Positions 26,936 to 36,083 of a stretch of DNA of 64,000 nt are shown in pieces. Numbering within the stretch: the first letter of the stretch is position 1; the number at the start of each line of letters is the position of its first letter. Where the stretch lies: positions 1 to 64,000 of the forward strand of contig CALUOR010000005.1 in the NCBI GenBank assembly GCA_944322285.1, given 5' to 3'. A program made the position numbers and the translations under genes. Below the pieces are notes generated by a model. It saw only the letters and a list, made by a program, of their open reading frames with translations, had not been told where the DNA came from and ran no database searches. Source of the stretch: an uncultured Bacteroides sp. GTDB taxonomy: Bacteria; Bacteroidota; Bacteroidia; Bacteroidales; Bacteroidaceae.

Positions 26936-27322
26936 ATGGAAAGACAAAAAATACATTTACAATATTCGCTGAACGCGACATCGAAAACGCTTCTTTGGAA
27001 TGCCATCAGCACCCCAAGCGGGCTGGAAGACTGGTTTGCCGACAGGGTGCAATCGGATGACAAGACCGTCACCTTTTATTGGGGAAAGACCGAATCGCGC
27101 AGCGCCACCATCATAGCCGTACGGGCCTACTCGTTCATCCGTTTCCGCTGGACGGACGGTGAAAGCGACCGCGAGTATTTTGAACTTAAAATGACAAACA
27201 GCGAGCTGACCAACGACTTCACCCTGGAGATAACCGACTTTGCCGATGCGGACGAGGTGGACGATTCGTGCGAGTTATGGAACTCGGAGGTGGAAACTTT
27301 ACGCAGGAAATGCGGTTTTTAG
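26936..27322 (+). CDS. START-like (SRPBCC) domain protein
   Basis: 128 aa from ATG 26936; the open frame from 26873 has no family support. The sequence matches the small Bacteroidetes AHSA1/START-like family: MERQKIHLQYSLNATSKTLLWNAISTPSGLEDWFADRV, KTVTFYWGKTESRSATI, FIRFRWTDGESDREYFELKM, LEITDFADADEVDDSCELW. The fold is a helix-grip with a hydrophobic cavity; the ligand is unknown. It precedes the LptF/G-type permease gene by 76 nt on the same strand, a common pairing in Bacteroidales, though the permease has its own promoter. Confidence 0.85.
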   Translation: MERQKIHLQYSLNATSKTLLWNAISTPSGLEDWFADRVQSDDKTVTFYWGKTESRSATIIAVRAYSFIRFRWTDGESDREYFELKMTNSELTNDFTLEITDFADADEVDDSCELWNSEVETLRRKCGF

Positions 27323-27340
27323 TTAACTTTCAATTAAAAA

Positions 27341-27372
27341 TTTCACGCACTTCTTTTTTTGTGCTACTTTTG
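27341..27372 (+). promoter_or_regulatory. promoter of the LptF/LptG permease gene
   Basis: TTTC (27341-27344), 20-nt spacer, TACTTTTG (27365-27372), the latter an exact TAnnTTTG. The ATG at 27399 lies 26 nt downstream. Confidence 0.6.
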
Positions 27373-27398
27373 TGCTCTCATTGCATGAAACGAGTAAA

Positions 27399-29300
27399 AT
27401 GCTGCACATAAAAAAGTTAGATATATTTATCCTGAAGAGTTATTGCTGGCTCTTTGCCGGGACTTTCTTCATCTGCCTGTTCATCTTCATGATGCAGTTC
27501 CTATGGAAGTATGTGGACGAGATGGTGGGCAAGGGGCTGGAGATGAGCGTGCTGGCCCAATTTTTCTTCTACTCGGCCCTGACGCTGGTGCCCGCGTCGC
27601 TGCCGCTGGCCGTCCTGCTGGCCGCGCTGATAACCTTCGGCAACTTTGGCGAGCGGTTCGAGCTGCTGGCCATGAAGGCGGCGGGCATCTCACTGATAAA
27701 AATCATGCGGCCGCTCATCATCTTCACGGGCTTCATCTGCTGCGTCTCGTTCTACTTCCAAAACGTCATCGGCCCCAAGGCACAGACCAAACTATGGACG
27801 CTACTGATATCCATGCGTCAGAAGTCGCCCGAGCTGGACATCCCCGAAGGTGTGTTCTACGACGAGATAGACGGCTACAACCTGTACGTCAAGCACAAAG
27901 ACCGCGATACAGGCATGCTGTATGACGTGCTGATATATAATTTTGAAAAGGGATTCGAGAACGCGCAAATCATCAAGGCTGATTCCGGACGGCTGGAAAT
28001 GACGGCCGACAAGCAACACCTCTACCTGCACCTCTATAGCGGGGAGCAGTTTGAAAACCTGAAATCGCAAAACATGAATCAGCGCAACGTGCCCTACCGG
28101 CGTGAGACTTTCCGCGAGAAGCATGCCATCATTGAATTCGACTCCGATTTCAATATGGCGGACGAGGGCATCATGAGCGGCCAGTCGAACAGCAAGAACA
28201 TGGCGACTCTACAGGCTGACATCGACTCTATGGCGGTGCGCAACGACAGCATCGGACGCTCCTACTTCACCGAAGTCATGTCCGGCACCTACTCCGTGGC
28301 CCCCAACCTCTCCAAGCGGGACACGGCACGGATAGAGGAAGCTAACCTGGCTTATTACAATGTGGACAGCCTGTACAACGTGCAAACCTTGTCCGAGAGG
28401 GAGAAAATCATCAAGTCGGCCGTAAGCAGGGCTGAAAGTTCGGCAAGCGATTGGAACTTCAAGAGTTTCAACATCACTCAAACCGACAACAACATGCGCC
28501 GCCACATGACCGCCTGGCACGAAAAGCTGACTCTCTCGCTGGCCTGCCTCATCTTTTTCTTCATCGGCGCTCCCTTGGGAGGCATCATCCGCAAAGGTGG
28601 TTTGGGCATGCCGGTAGTAGTCTCCGTAATGATATTCATCGTCTACTACATTATTAATAATACAGGTTACAAAATGGCCCGTGACGGTAAGTGGATTGTC
28701 TGGATGGGCATGTGGACCAGTACGGCTGTGCTGGCTCCGCTCGGAGCGTTCCTCACTTACAAGTCCAACAACGACTCAGTGGTGCTCAACGCCGATGCCT
28801 ATCTGCATTGGATTAAAAAGATAATAGGCATACGCAGCGTGCGCCACCTGTCCCGTAAGGAAGTCATCATCAACGACCCCGACTACGCACGCCTGCCCGG
28901 CGACCTGCGGCAACTCAGCGAACATTGCCTGCGCTACATGCAAGAGCGCAACTTGAAGCGTGCCCCCAACTACTTCAGGCTATGGATGAAGGACGCGCAA
29001 GACGAAGAAGTGGAGCACATACACGACCGGCTGGAAGCACTGGTAGAAGAGATGTCCAACTCCCGTTCGGCAACTCTGCTTAATGTGCTGAACAACTACC
29101 CCATTATTCCGACCCGGGCGCACACCCGTCCTTTCCGCACGTATTGGCTGAACCTGGCATGCGGCATTGTATTCCCCATCGGGCTGTTCCTATACTTCCG
29201 CATCTGGATTTTCCGCTTGCGCCTGTACAAGGACTTGGAACGAATCGTCAAGACAAACAACGATGTGATAACCGTAATAGAGAAAGACAAAAACTTATAA
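27399..29300 (+). CDS. LptF/LptG family permease (LPS export)
   Basis: 633 aa from ATG 27399, just after the promoter. YjgP/YjgQ architecture: three N-terminal membrane helices (LDIFILKSYCWLFAGTFFICL; LVPASLPLAVLLAALITFG; IKIMRPLIIFTGFICCVSFYF), a large periplasmic beta-jellyroll (about 125-350), then three helices (LSLACLIFFFIGAPLGGIIRKGGLG, VVSVMIFIVYYIINNTGYKM, WTSTAVLAPLGAFLTY). A C-terminal cytosolic extension of about 160 residues with a further hydrophobic segment (WLNLACGIVFPIGLFLYFRIW) makes it longer than the E. coli proteins, as usual in Bacteroidetes. It should work with the LptBC ATPase complex to extract LPS from the inner membrane. Confidence 0.9.
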   Translation: MLHIKKLDIFILKSYCWLFAGTFFICLFIFMMQFLWKYVDEMVGKGLEMSVLAQFFFYSALTLVPASLPLAVLLAALITFGNFGERFELLAMKAAGISLIKIMRPLIIFTGFICCVSFYFQNVIGPKAQTKLWTLLISMRQKSPELDIPEGVFYDEIDGYNLYVKHKDRDTGMLYDVLIYNFEKGFENAQIIKADSGRLEMTADKQHLYLHLYSGEQFENLKSQNMNQRNVPYRRETFREKHAIIEFDSDFNMADEGIMSGQSNSKNMATLQADIDSMAVRNDSIGRSYFTEVMSGTYSVAPNLSKRDTARIEEANLAYYNVDSLYNVQTLSEREKIIKSAVSRAESSASDWNFKSFNITQTDNNMRRHMTAWHEKLTLSLACLIFFFIGAPLGGIIRKGGLGMPVVVSVMIFIVYYIINNTGYKMARDGKWIVWMGMWTSTAVLAPLGAFLTYKSNNDSVVLNADAYLHWIKKIIGIRSVRHLSRKEVIINDPDYARLPGDLRQLSEHCLRYMQERNLKRAPNYFRLWMKDAQDEEVEHIHDRLEALVEEMSNSRSATLLNVLNNYPIIPTRAHTRPFRTYWLNLACGIVFPIGLFLYFRIWIFRLRLYKDLERIVKTNNDVITVIEKDKNL

Positions 29301-29313
29301 AACCCTATAATGT

Positions 29314-30528
29314 ATGGAGAACGTAAGACTAAATACGATTGAAGAGGCCATTGAGGAATTCAAGGCCGGCAACTTTGTGATAGTGGTGGATGACGAAGAC
29401 CGCGAGAATGAGGGCGACCTGATTATCGCTGCCGAGAAAATCACCCCTGAGAAAGTGAACTTCATGCTGATACATGCCCGTGGCGTATTGTGCGCACCCA
29501 TTACCGTCTCACGCTGCAAGGAGCTGGACCTGCCGCATCAGGTGATGGACAACACCTCCGTACTTGGCACTCCTTTCACCGTCACGATAGACAAACTGGA
29601 AGGATGTACCACCGGTGTATCTGCCGCCGACCGTGCCGCCACCATTCAGGCATTGGCCGACCCGGCCTCAACGCCCTCTACCTTTGGCCGTCCGGGACAC
29701 ATCAACCCGCTCTACGCCCAAGAGAAAGGCGTGCTGCGCCGTGCCGGACATACGGAGGCTACGATTGACCTCTGCCGTTTAGCCGGGCTTTATCCCGCAG
29801 GTGCGCTGATGGAGATTATGAACGAGGACGGCACCATGGCCCGCCTGCCCGAGTTACGTCAGATGGCAGACAAGTACGGGCTGAAACTCATTTCCATCCG
29901 CGACCTGATAGCCTACCGTTTAAAACAAGAATCCATCGTAGAGAAAGGGGTAGAAGTACACATGCCTACCGCCTACGGTGATTTCCGCCTGATAGCATTC
30001 CGCCAGAAATCCAACGGACTGGAGCACATGGCTCTCTTCAAAGGTTCGTGGGAGCCGGATGAGCCTATCTTGGTGCGTGTCCACTCTTCGTGCGCTACGG
30101 GAGACATTCTCGGCTCCATGCGTTGCGATTGTGGAGAACAGTTGCACAAGGCCATGCAGATGATTGAACAGGCGGGCAAAGGAGTGGTGGTCTACCTGAA
30201 TCAGGAAGGCCGCGGCATCGGACTGATGGAGAAGATGAAAGCCTATAAGCTGCAGGAGGACGGCATGGACACCGTAGACGCCAACATCTGCTTGGGACAT
30301 TTGGCGGACGAGCGCGATTATGGCGTAGGGGCGCAAATCCTTCGTGAGTTGGGCGTACACAAGATGCGCCTGCTGACCAACAATCCCGTGAAGCGTGTGG
30401 GGCTGGAGGCCTACGGATTGGAAATCACCGAAAACGTGCCCATTGAAATCACTCCCAATCCGTATAATGAACGCTACCTGCGCACCAAGAAGGAGCGTAT
30501 GGGACACACGTTGCACTTCAACAAATGA
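29314..30528 (+). CDS. ribBA: bifunctional DHBP synthase / GTP cyclohydrolase II
   Basis: 404 aa. RibB half (about 1-200) with [36 protein letters not shown] and [14 protein letters not shown]; RibA half (about 205-400) with the zinc ligands [18 protein letters not shown] and the catalytic [18 protein letters not shown]. It makes both riboflavin precursors: 3,4-dihydroxybutanone phosphate from ribulose 5-phosphate and the pyrimidine from GTP. It starts 13 nt after the permease gene, so probably cotranscribed. A ribD fragment lies at the far end of the window. Confidence 0.96.
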   Translation: MENVRLNTIEEAIEEFKAGNFVIVVDDEDRENEGDLIIAAEKITPEKVNFMLIHARGVLCAPITVSRCKELDLPHQVMDNTSVLGTPFTVTIDKLEGCTTGVSAADRAATIQALADPASTPSTFGRPGHINPLYAQEKGVLRRAGHTEATIDLCRLAGLYPAGALMEIMNEDGTMARLPELRQMADKYGLKLISIRDLIAYRLKQESIVEKGVEVHMPTAYGDFRLIAFRQKSNGLEHMALFKGSWEPDEPILVRVHSSCATGDILGSMRCDCGEQLHKAMQMIEQAGKGVVVYLNQEGRGIGLMEKMKAYKLQEDGMDTVDANICLGHLADERDYGVGAQILRELGVHKMRLLTNNPVKRVGLEAYGLEITENVPIEITPNPYNERYLRTKKERMGHTLHFNK

Positions 30529-30568
30529 ATAAGTAATTTGTAAATGGTAAATTGTAAATAATAGAAAG

Positions 30569-31762
30569 ATGAACCAATTATCCGATCGTTTGAACAGCCT
30601 GTCGCCGTCCGCGACGCTGGCCATGTCCCAAAAGAGTGCCGAACTGAAGGCACAGGGCGTGGATGTAATTAACCTGAGTGTGGGTGAGCCGGACTTCAAC
30701 ACGCCCGACCACATCAAAGAAGCGGCCAAGAAAGCCATCGACGAAAACTATTCGCGCTATTCGCCCGTGGCCGGTTATCCCGCGTTGCGCAACGCCATTG
30801 TAGCGAAACTGAAGAATGAAAACGGTCTGGACTATACAGCCGCTCAAATCTCCTGTGCCAACGGTGCCAAGCAGTCGGTGTGCAATACCATCTTGGCACT
30901 TGTCAATCCGGGCGATGAAGTCATCGTGCCTGCTCCCTATTGGGTGAGCTATCCGGAAATGGTGAAGTTGGCCGAAGGCAAACCGGTCATTGTAACCGCC
31001 GGCATCGAGCAAGACTTCAAGATAACGCCCGACCAGCTGGAGGCCGCCATCACGCCTAAGACCAAAGCGTTGATTCTTTGCTCTCCGTCCAACCCGACCG
31101 GCTCCGTCTACAGTGCCGAAGAATTGGCCGGCCTCGCCGCCGTATTGGAGAAGCATCCGCAGGTCATTGTCATTGCCGATGAAATCTACGAGCACATTAA
31201 TTATATAGGCCGTCATCACAGCATTGCCCAGATTCCTGCGATGAAAGAGCGCACGGTTATTGTCAACGGCGTGTCCAAGGCGTATGCCATGACGGGCTGG
31301 CGCATCGGTTTCATTGCCGCGCCCGAGTGGATTGTGAAAGGTGTGAACAAGCTGCAAGGTCAATACACTTCCGGCCCCTGCTCCGTATCGCAGAAAGCCG
31401 CCGAAGCTGCCTACACCGGTACCCAGGTTCCGGTGGAAGAAATGCGTCAGGCCTTCCAACGCCGCCGCGACCTCATCGTGAAGTTAGCCAAGGAAGTTCC
31501 CGGTCTGGAAGTGAACGTGCCCGAAGGCGCTTTCTATCTCTTCCCGAAGTGCAGCTACTACTTCGGTAAGCGTGCCGGCGACCGTGTCATCAATACATCG
31601 GACGACCTGGCCATGTATCTGCTTGAAGTCGGTCATGTGGCTTGCGTAGGCGGTACGTCTTTCGGCGCGCCCGACTGCATCCGCATGAGTTACGCCACGA
31701 GCGATGAAAACATTGTTGAGGCCATCCGCCGCATCAAGGAGGCCTTGGCTGCATTGAAATAA
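30569..31762 (+). CDS. pyridoxal phosphate-dependent aspartate aminotransferase
   Basis: 397 aa, class I/II fold, subgroup Ib. Visible motifs: VDVINLSVGEPDFNTPDHIKEAA, YSPVAGYPALRNAI, SNPTGSVYSAEEL, VIADEIYEHINY, the PLP lysine at about 236 in NGVSKAYAMTGWRIGF, and a C-terminal Arg region CIRMSYATS for the substrate carboxylate. It interconverts aspartate/2-oxoglutarate and oxaloacetate/glutamate. It follows ribBA by 40 nt and ends at a strong terminator. Confidence 0.93.
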   Translation: MNQLSDRLNSLSPSATLAMSQKSAELKAQGVDVINLSVGEPDFNTPDHIKEAAKKAIDENYSRYSPVAGYPALRNAIVAKLKNENGLDYTAAQISCANGAKQSVCNTILALVNPGDEVIVPAPYWVSYPEMVKLAEGKPVIVTAGIEQDFKITPDQLEAAITPKTKALILCSPSNPTGSVYSAEELAGLAAVLEKHPQVIVIADEIYEHINYIGRHHSIAQIPAMKERTVIVNGVSKAYAMTGWRIGFIAAPEWIVKGVNKLQGQYTSGPCSVSQKAAEAAYTGTQVPVEEMRQAFQRRRDLIVKLAKEVPGLEVNVPEGAFYLFPKCSYYFGKRAGDRVINTSDDLAMYLLEVGHVACVGGTSFGAPDCIRMSYATSDENIVEAIRRIKEALAALK

Positions 31763-31779
31763 TAACGACATAAATCTAT

Positions 31780-31816
31780 AAGCTCCCCTTCTGTTCCTGT
31801 AGAAGGGGAGCTTTTT
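31780..31816 (+). terminator. rho-independent terminator after the aminotransferase gene
   Basis: A 13-bp stem AAGCTCCCCTTCT/AGAAGGGGAGCTT with loop GTTCCTGT, followed by a T run. Confidence 0.92.
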
Positions 31817-31830
31817 AAATTTCACCCATT

Positions 31831-34095
31831 ATGCAAACACTTAAAACATTGCTAAGCATCGCATTAGCCTTGACACTGACAAACGCTGCCTCAGCCGAGG
31901 AATTCCCCCTGACCAAGTACGTCGACCTGCGCATCGGCAGCGAAGGACTGGGACGTGTGTTCATCGGCCCGACGTGTCCCTTCGGCATGGTGAAGCCTTC
32001 GCCGGACTGCACGCCTGCCCCCAACAACGGCTGGGACCCCATGCCCACACGGGTGGACGGATTCGCGCAGACGCACATCAGCGGCACGGGAGGCGGACAA
32101 AAGTATGGCAACATCCTGGTACAGCCGTTCTGCACGGGCATGAACCAAATCAACCACTACTACCACCGGGCGGAGGAACATTTCTCACTCGGTTACTACG
32201 ACACCCGTTACCAGGAGAACGGCATCCGAACGGAGATAACCACCGCCGAACGGGCCTCGCTCTACCGCTTCACTTATCCTAAAGACTCATTGCAGTCGCT
32301 CGCCATTGACGCCGGCTTCTTCCTGGGCGAGAACCCCGTGCCGGACGCCCGCGAGGCGCAACAGTTCGTAGGCTCGGAAGTGAACATCATCAGCGACACG
32401 GAAGTGGAAGGCTACACCCGCATCCGCGGCGGATGGAACAACGGACGGGCATACACCGTCTACTTCTATGCGCAGACCGACCGCCCCTTCATCCGCACCG
32501 CCACCTGGAAGGGCGACAGCATCTACACCGGCCGCAAGGAGCAATATGACTCCTACCAAAAGACAGGCGCCCTGCTGCGCTTCGGCAACGAGAGCGACCA
32601 AGTGCATCTGAAGGTGGGCATCTCCTTCCTCAGCACCGGACGAGCCAAGCACAACGCCCATGCAGACCTGCCGGACTGGTCGTTCGAGGAAGTGCATCGC
32701 CGCCTGCTGGCCCAATGGGAACACCTGCTGAGCCGCATTGAGATAGCGGACAACACGCCGGAGGAGCGCAAGCGCATGTTCTATACCGCCATCTACCACG
32801 CCCTGATGATGCCCGCCAACCGTACGGGCGAGAACCCGTTGTGGAACGACCCGCAACCCTACTACGACGACTACTACGCCATCTGGGACACTTACCGCAC
32901 CAGCACGCCCCTGCTCACGCTTATCGACCCCAAGCGGGAAGCCGACCTCGTACAGTCCCTCCTCTATATATACAAACGCGACGGCTACCTGCCCGACGCG
33001 CGCAGCGGCAACTGCAACGGACGTACCCAAGGAGGCTCGAACGCGGAAATCATGATTGCCGACGCTTACGTGAAAGGACTGACAGGCATTGACTGGGACC
33101 TGGCGCTGGAAGCCATGCTGAAGGACGCCACCGTTGACCCGGGCGGACACCACGAGGCGGAAGGACGCGGTGGACTGGACGAATACCTCCGCCTGGGCTA
33201 CGTGCCGTGGGGCATCCCGCGCGCCGGAAACCGCACCGTGGAGTACAGCTACTGCGACTACGCCATCTACCTCGTAGCCAAAGGCATGGGCAAGAAAGAT
33301 TTGGCGGAGCACTACCTGAAGCAAAGCGGGAACTGGAAGAACCTGTGGCGGAGCGACTACGAGCACGACGGCGCACGCGGCTTCATCATGCCCCGCGACG
33401 CCGAAGGCAACTGGCTGGACAGCCTCGTGTATGGTCACAGCCGCATCCGCAAGCCCAAATACGTCTACACGCCCATCACCTCGGAAGGCCCGTGGTACAC
33501 CCCCTGGTGGGACACCTTCTTCTACGAAGGGAACTCTTGGGAATACTCGCTCAGCGTGCCCCACGACGTGCCGGGGCTCATCACGATGTGCGGCGGAGCG
33601 GAAGCCTTCGAGCGCAGGCTGGACACCTTCTTCGACCGCGGCTATTACAACGTAAACAACGAACCCGCCTTCATCGCCCCCTACCTTTACCACTGGATAG
33701 GACGCCCCGACCGCAGTTCGGACCGCGCCCGCGCCATCGTGGACCAACACTTCGGCCCTGAGGCGGATGACATACCGGGCCGGGACGACGCGGGCGCCAT
33801 GTCCTCGTGGCTGGCGTTCCACATGATGCCCCTCTACCCCAACGGCGGGCAGGACTACTACCTCATCCACACGCCCATGCTCCGGGAAGTGACCTTCCAC
33901 TTGGCAGGCGGCAAGGACTTCCGCATCGTGGCCGACGGCCTGTCAGAGAAAAACCGCTACATCGTCTCCGCCACGCTGAACGGTGTGGACTACCCCTACT
34001 CCGCCCTACGCCACGCCACGCTGATGGAGGGTGGCACGCTGGTGCTGAAGATGGACAGTAAGCCCGGAGAATGGGGGAAAGAGATGTTTCCATAA
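31831..34095 (+). CDS. alpha-mannosidase, glycoside hydrolase family 92
   Basis: 754 aa with a signal peptide (MQTLKTLLSIALALTLTNAASA). The N-terminal beta-sandwich (about 25-260) starts with the family motif YVDLRIGSEGLGRVFIGPTCPFGMVKPSPD, followed by QTHISGTGGGQKYGNI. The (alpha/alpha)6 barrel has GGSNAEIMIADAYVKG, EGNSWEYSLSVPHDVPGLI, NEPAFIAPYLYHWIGRP and GRDDAGAMSSWLAFHMMPLYP. The NEPAF and GRDDAGAMSSW acids match the inverting GH92 site and Ca site. The family are exo-alpha-mannosidases on host N-glycans or fungal mannan. It stands alone, without SusCD beside it. The G+C content looks higher than flanking genes. Confidence 0.93.
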   Translation: MQTLKTLLSIALALTLTNAASAEEFPLTKYVDLRIGSEGLGRVFIGPTCPFGMVKPSPDCTPAPNNGWDPMPTRVDGFAQTHISGTGGGQKYGNILVQPFCTGMNQINHYYHRAEEHFSLGYYDTRYQENGIRTEITTAERASLYRFTYPKDSLQSLAIDAGFFLGENPVPDAREAQQFVGSEVNIISDTEVEGYTRIRGGWNNGRAYTVYFYAQTDRPFIRTATWKGDSIYTGRKEQYDSYQKTGALLRFGNESDQVHLKVGISFLSTGRAKHNAHADLPDWSFEEVHRRLLAQWEHLLSRIEIADNTPEERKRMFYTAIYHALMMPANRTGENPLWNDPQPYYDDYYAIWDTYRTSTPLLTLIDPKREADLVQSLLYIYKRDGYLPDARSGNCNGRTQGGSNAEIMIADAYVKGLTGIDWDLALEAMLKDATVDPGGHHEAEGRGGLDEYLRLGYVPWGIPRAGNRTVEYSYCDYAIYLVAKGMGKKDLAEHYLKQSGNWKNLWRSDYEHDGARGFIMPRDAEGNWLDSLVYGHSRIRKPKYVYTPITSEGPWYTPWWDTFFYEGNSWEYSLSVPHDVPGLITMCGGAEAFERRLDTFFDRGYYNVNNEPAFIAPYLYHWIGRPDRSSDRARAIVDQHFGPEADDIPGRDDAGAMSSWLAFHMMPLYPNGGQDYYLIHTPMLREVTFHLAGGKDFRIVADGLSEKNRYIVSATLNGVDYPYSALRHATLMEGGTLVLKMDSKPGEWGKEMFP

Positions 34096-34098
34096 CAC

Positions 34099-34147
34099 AT
34101 TTCCCGATGCCTTTATTTGGGAAATAAGATAAATAAAAGTAACTTTG
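34099..34147 (+). promoter_or_regulatory. promoter and operator candidate of the PIN toxin-antitoxin operon
   Basis: TTTG (34116-34119), 20-nt spacer, TAACTTTG (34140-34147): a perfect Bacteroidales promoter, 31 nt before the antitoxin ATG. An inverted repeat ATTTCCC (34099-34105)/GGGAAAT (34119-34125) overlaps the -33 box and could be the autoregulation site. Confidence 0.75.
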
Positions 34148-34178
34148 TGCTACGTTCAATCACAAATAGCATACGAAG

Positions 34179-34403
34179 ATGAAACAACAGACCGTATTCA
34201 ATGAAGCACAATTGCATGTATTGGAATTGGCTTCACACATCAAGACAACAAAAGGGTTGGAAAATCTGAAAGACCAACTGGCGGAATATTATGCCCGGAA
34301 AGTAGATGAAGACATGGAAAGGCTGTGGCAAACCGGCGCATGGAATGAACAAACGTTGGAAGAACTCAGACACGCGCATCTGCGTACACCTTATAAAAGA
34401 TGA
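34179..34403 (+). CDS. antitoxin of a PIN-domain toxin-antitoxin pair (putative)
   Basis: 74 aa, mostly helical and charged (VFNEAQLHVLELASHIKTT, LENLKDQLAEYYARKVDEDMERLWQTGAWNEQTLEELRHAHLRTPYKR). I do not see a classical RHH or AbrB fold; the C-terminal half resembles the toxin-wrapping helix of many Bacteroidales antitoxins. Its stop overlaps the toxin start by 4 nt (ATGA), typical of toxin-antitoxin coupling, and it has its own strong promoter with an operator-like repeat. Confidence 0.78.
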   Translation: MKQQTVFNEAQLHVLELASHIKTTKGLENLKDQLAEYYARKVDEDMERLWQTGAWNEQTLEELRHAHLRTPYKR

Positions 34404-34828
34404 ATCAGCTTATTGTTTTAGATACCAACTGTTTGGTACAGATTATTTCCGCACACAGTCCATTCCGAAGTGTGTGGCGGGCATTCTTGCAAAAACGGTA
34501 CGCACTATGCGTAACCAACGAAATACTGAATGAATACCAAGAAGTATTGGAACGTTATACAACTCCCGAGATTGCAGAGAACGTCATTCTCTTGTTACTA
34601 AACAGTAGAAATGTAAAATTCTTCTCCCCGCACTTTCACTTCAATCTGATAACGCAAGACCCTGATGACAATAAATTTGTAGATTGCGCCATTATTGCCG
34701 GAGCTGAATATATTGTAAGCGAAGATGCACACTTCCGTGTATTGCGCGACATATCCTTCCCCATGGTGAGAGTGATAAGGTTAGAAGAGTTCAAACAAGC
34801 ATTAGATTCATCGGAAGCAAATAAATAA
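34400..34828 (+). CDS. PIN domain toxin (COG1569-like)
   Basis: 142 aa. PIN nuclease pattern: first acid in LIVLDTNCLVQII (D8), a central helix with NEILNEYQEVLERY (Glu), then TQDPDDNKFVDCAIIAGAEYIVSEDAHF with the C-terminal acids. These bind Mg for RNA cleavage. It is translationally coupled to the preceding antitoxin. The next gene starts at its stop (TAATG), so that secreted protein may be read from the same mRNA. Confidence 0.9.
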   Translation: MNQLIVLDTNCLVQIISAHSPFRSVWRAFLQKRYALCVTNEILNEYQEVLERYTTPEIAENVILLLLNSRNVKFFSPHFHFNLITQDPDDNKFVDCAIIAGAEYIVSEDAHFRVLRDISFPMVRVIRLEEFKQALDSSEANK

Positions 34829-35382
34829 TGGAGAAAACAATCATGACCCAAAAACTATTTACCCTACTGACCTTCGCCCTGCTAACCATGGGCGCCGCGG
34901 CGCAGACCGTGCCGGACACGCTGCTGTTCGTCTTCAAACTGCACGGGCAGACGCGCCGCTTCGAGATGAGTTTCGAGGAGCGGAACGACTCCGTCCGCCT
35001 CACCTGGGGCATCGAACGCAAGCTGAAGTGGCTGAGCGGCACCTTCACCATGACGCCGGACAACATGGAGAACGGCACTTCGCTCAGCTTCCTGCAGCCG
35101 GAGGACCAGCAACACATCGTGATGCCCGCCGGAGAAACCGTCTACCTCATCGGCCGCAAGGCGTACCGCACGCTGAAGGCTACCGGCCGGATGGCCTACA
35201 ACCTGACCACGTACCGGCTGCTGGACACGGACTCGGAAGCACTGGGACGCCCGCTGCTGCACGTGCGGGACGAGGCCGAATGCGAAGAGATGTGGATATT
35301 GGACAATCCCGCCCTCCCGCTCGTATGGCGCATGAAGGACAATCCGCTGGAGATAAACTGGACGGCACAGACGATGGAGTAA
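34828..35382 (+). CDS. secreted protein of unknown function
   Basis: 184 aa (179 if the ATG at 34843 is used, giving the cleaner signal MTQKLFTLLTFALLTMGAAAQ). The mature part is beta-rich and amphipathic: DTLLFVFKLHGQTRRFEMSFEERNDSVRLTWGIERKLKWLSGTFTM, QHIVMPAGETVYLI, then a hydrophilic C-terminus with CEEMWILDNPALPLVWRM. I do not recognise a family. The start overlaps the PIN toxin stop by one base, but its G+C-rich codon use is unlike the A/T-rich toxin-antitoxin pair, suggesting the pair was inserted upstream of it. Confidence 0.7.
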   Translation: MEKTIMTQKLFTLLTFALLTMGAAAQTVPDTLLFVFKLHGQTRRFEMSFEERNDSVRLTWGIERKLKWLSGTFTMTPDNMENGTSLSFLQPEDQQHIVMPAGETVYLIGRKAYRTLKATGRMAYNLTTYRLLDTDSEALGRPLLHVRDEAECEEMWILDNPALPLVWRMKDNPLEINWTAQTME

Positions 35383-35399
35383 CCGCCCGGACACAATTA

Positions 35400-35454
35400 C
35401 GAGCTACAAGCTACGAGTAAAGACTCTCTGTAGTCACTCGTAGCTTGTAGCTCG
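35400..35454. repeat. 19-bp perfect inverted repeat between convergent genes
   Basis: Arms 35400-35418 and 35436-35454 are exact complements (CGAGCTACAAGCTACGAGT and its complement), with a small inner GACT/AGTC stem. It lies between the convergent secreted-protein and HU-like genes and may stop transcription from both sides. Confidence 0.7.
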
Positions 35455-35469
35455 CAGCTTGCAATTAAT

Positions 35470-36021
35470 TTACGCCAGCGGGTCGTCCGTCTCCTCGTCG
35501 CCGCCGGACTCGGTGCCGCCGCCCGGCTCTTCGGTGGAACCTCCGGTGCCCGTGCCGCCCTGTACGGGCAGTTGGCCCGTCTCCTTGTAAGTCAGGTACG
35601 AACGAGTGTCGGGGAAGGTGAAGCCTTCTTCCACCACGCCCACGTTCTCGAAGGTCAGGCCGTTCTTAATCTCGGCCATCAGCTCCTTCGAGGGGGTGAA
35701 GATTACCTTGAGGTTCTTTATCATCGAGGCGGCATCGAACTTCGTGATGTCCTCCACGCCCTCGCTGCCGAAGCTCAGGCGTATCCAGCCCAGACGGCCC
35801 AGCTGCACGCTGCTGCCCAGTTGCAGCTCGTGAGGGATGCCGTCTACCACGAGGTTGAACGTCGATTCCGCCTCGGTGGGATAGGTGGTACTGCCGCGGG
35901 TAACTATCTTGCACACCTCGCGGGTGGTCTGACGATTTACGACACTGGGGATGGCGTACCACTTAGCGGGCTCATCCTTCTTCTGAGGATTTATCCTTTT
36001 GGTCAGTTTAAATTTTACCAT
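35470..36021 (-). CDS. HU-family DNA-binding protein with Gly/acidic tail ending TDDPLA
   Basis: 183 aa. The core belongs to the divergent Bacteroidetes HU-like group (MVKFKLTKRINPQKKDEPAKWYAIPSVVNRQTTREVCKIVTRGST, LGSSVQLGRLGWIRLSFGSEGVED, KNLKVIFTPSKELMAEIKNGLTF). A Gly/Thr/Glu linker (GGTGTGGSTEEPGGGTESGG) leads to DEETDDPLA, the same end as the HU-like proteins at 25919 and 47794. Its upstream region holds array D, then the orphan antitoxin and the phase-variable lipoprotein, all leftward. No TAnnTTTG box was seen just before it, so it may be read from the upstream gene. Confidence 0.8.
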   Translation of the reverse strand: MVKFKLTKRINPQKKDEPAKWYAIPSVVNRQTTREVCKIVTRGSTTYPTEAESTFNLVVDGIPHELQLGSSVQLGRLGWIRLSFGSEGVEDITKFDAASMIKNLKVIFTPSKELMAEIKNGLTFENVGVVEEGFTFPDTRSYLTYKETGQLPVQGGTGTGGSTEEPGGGTESGGDEETDDPLA

Positions 36022-36083
36022 AGCTATATATGTTAAATAAATTAATATTTGGGGCGGTTTTTAGAGCCTGCCCGTTGCTTTTC

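Noticed and set aside
32287-33900. 537-aa minus-strand open frame opposite GH92
   Set aside because: High G+C of the GH92 gene removes stops on the other strand; the product is Val/Arg-rich with no domain.
35400-35454. Another 22-bp palindromic array
   Set aside because: It is a single large inverted repeat, without a tandem step.
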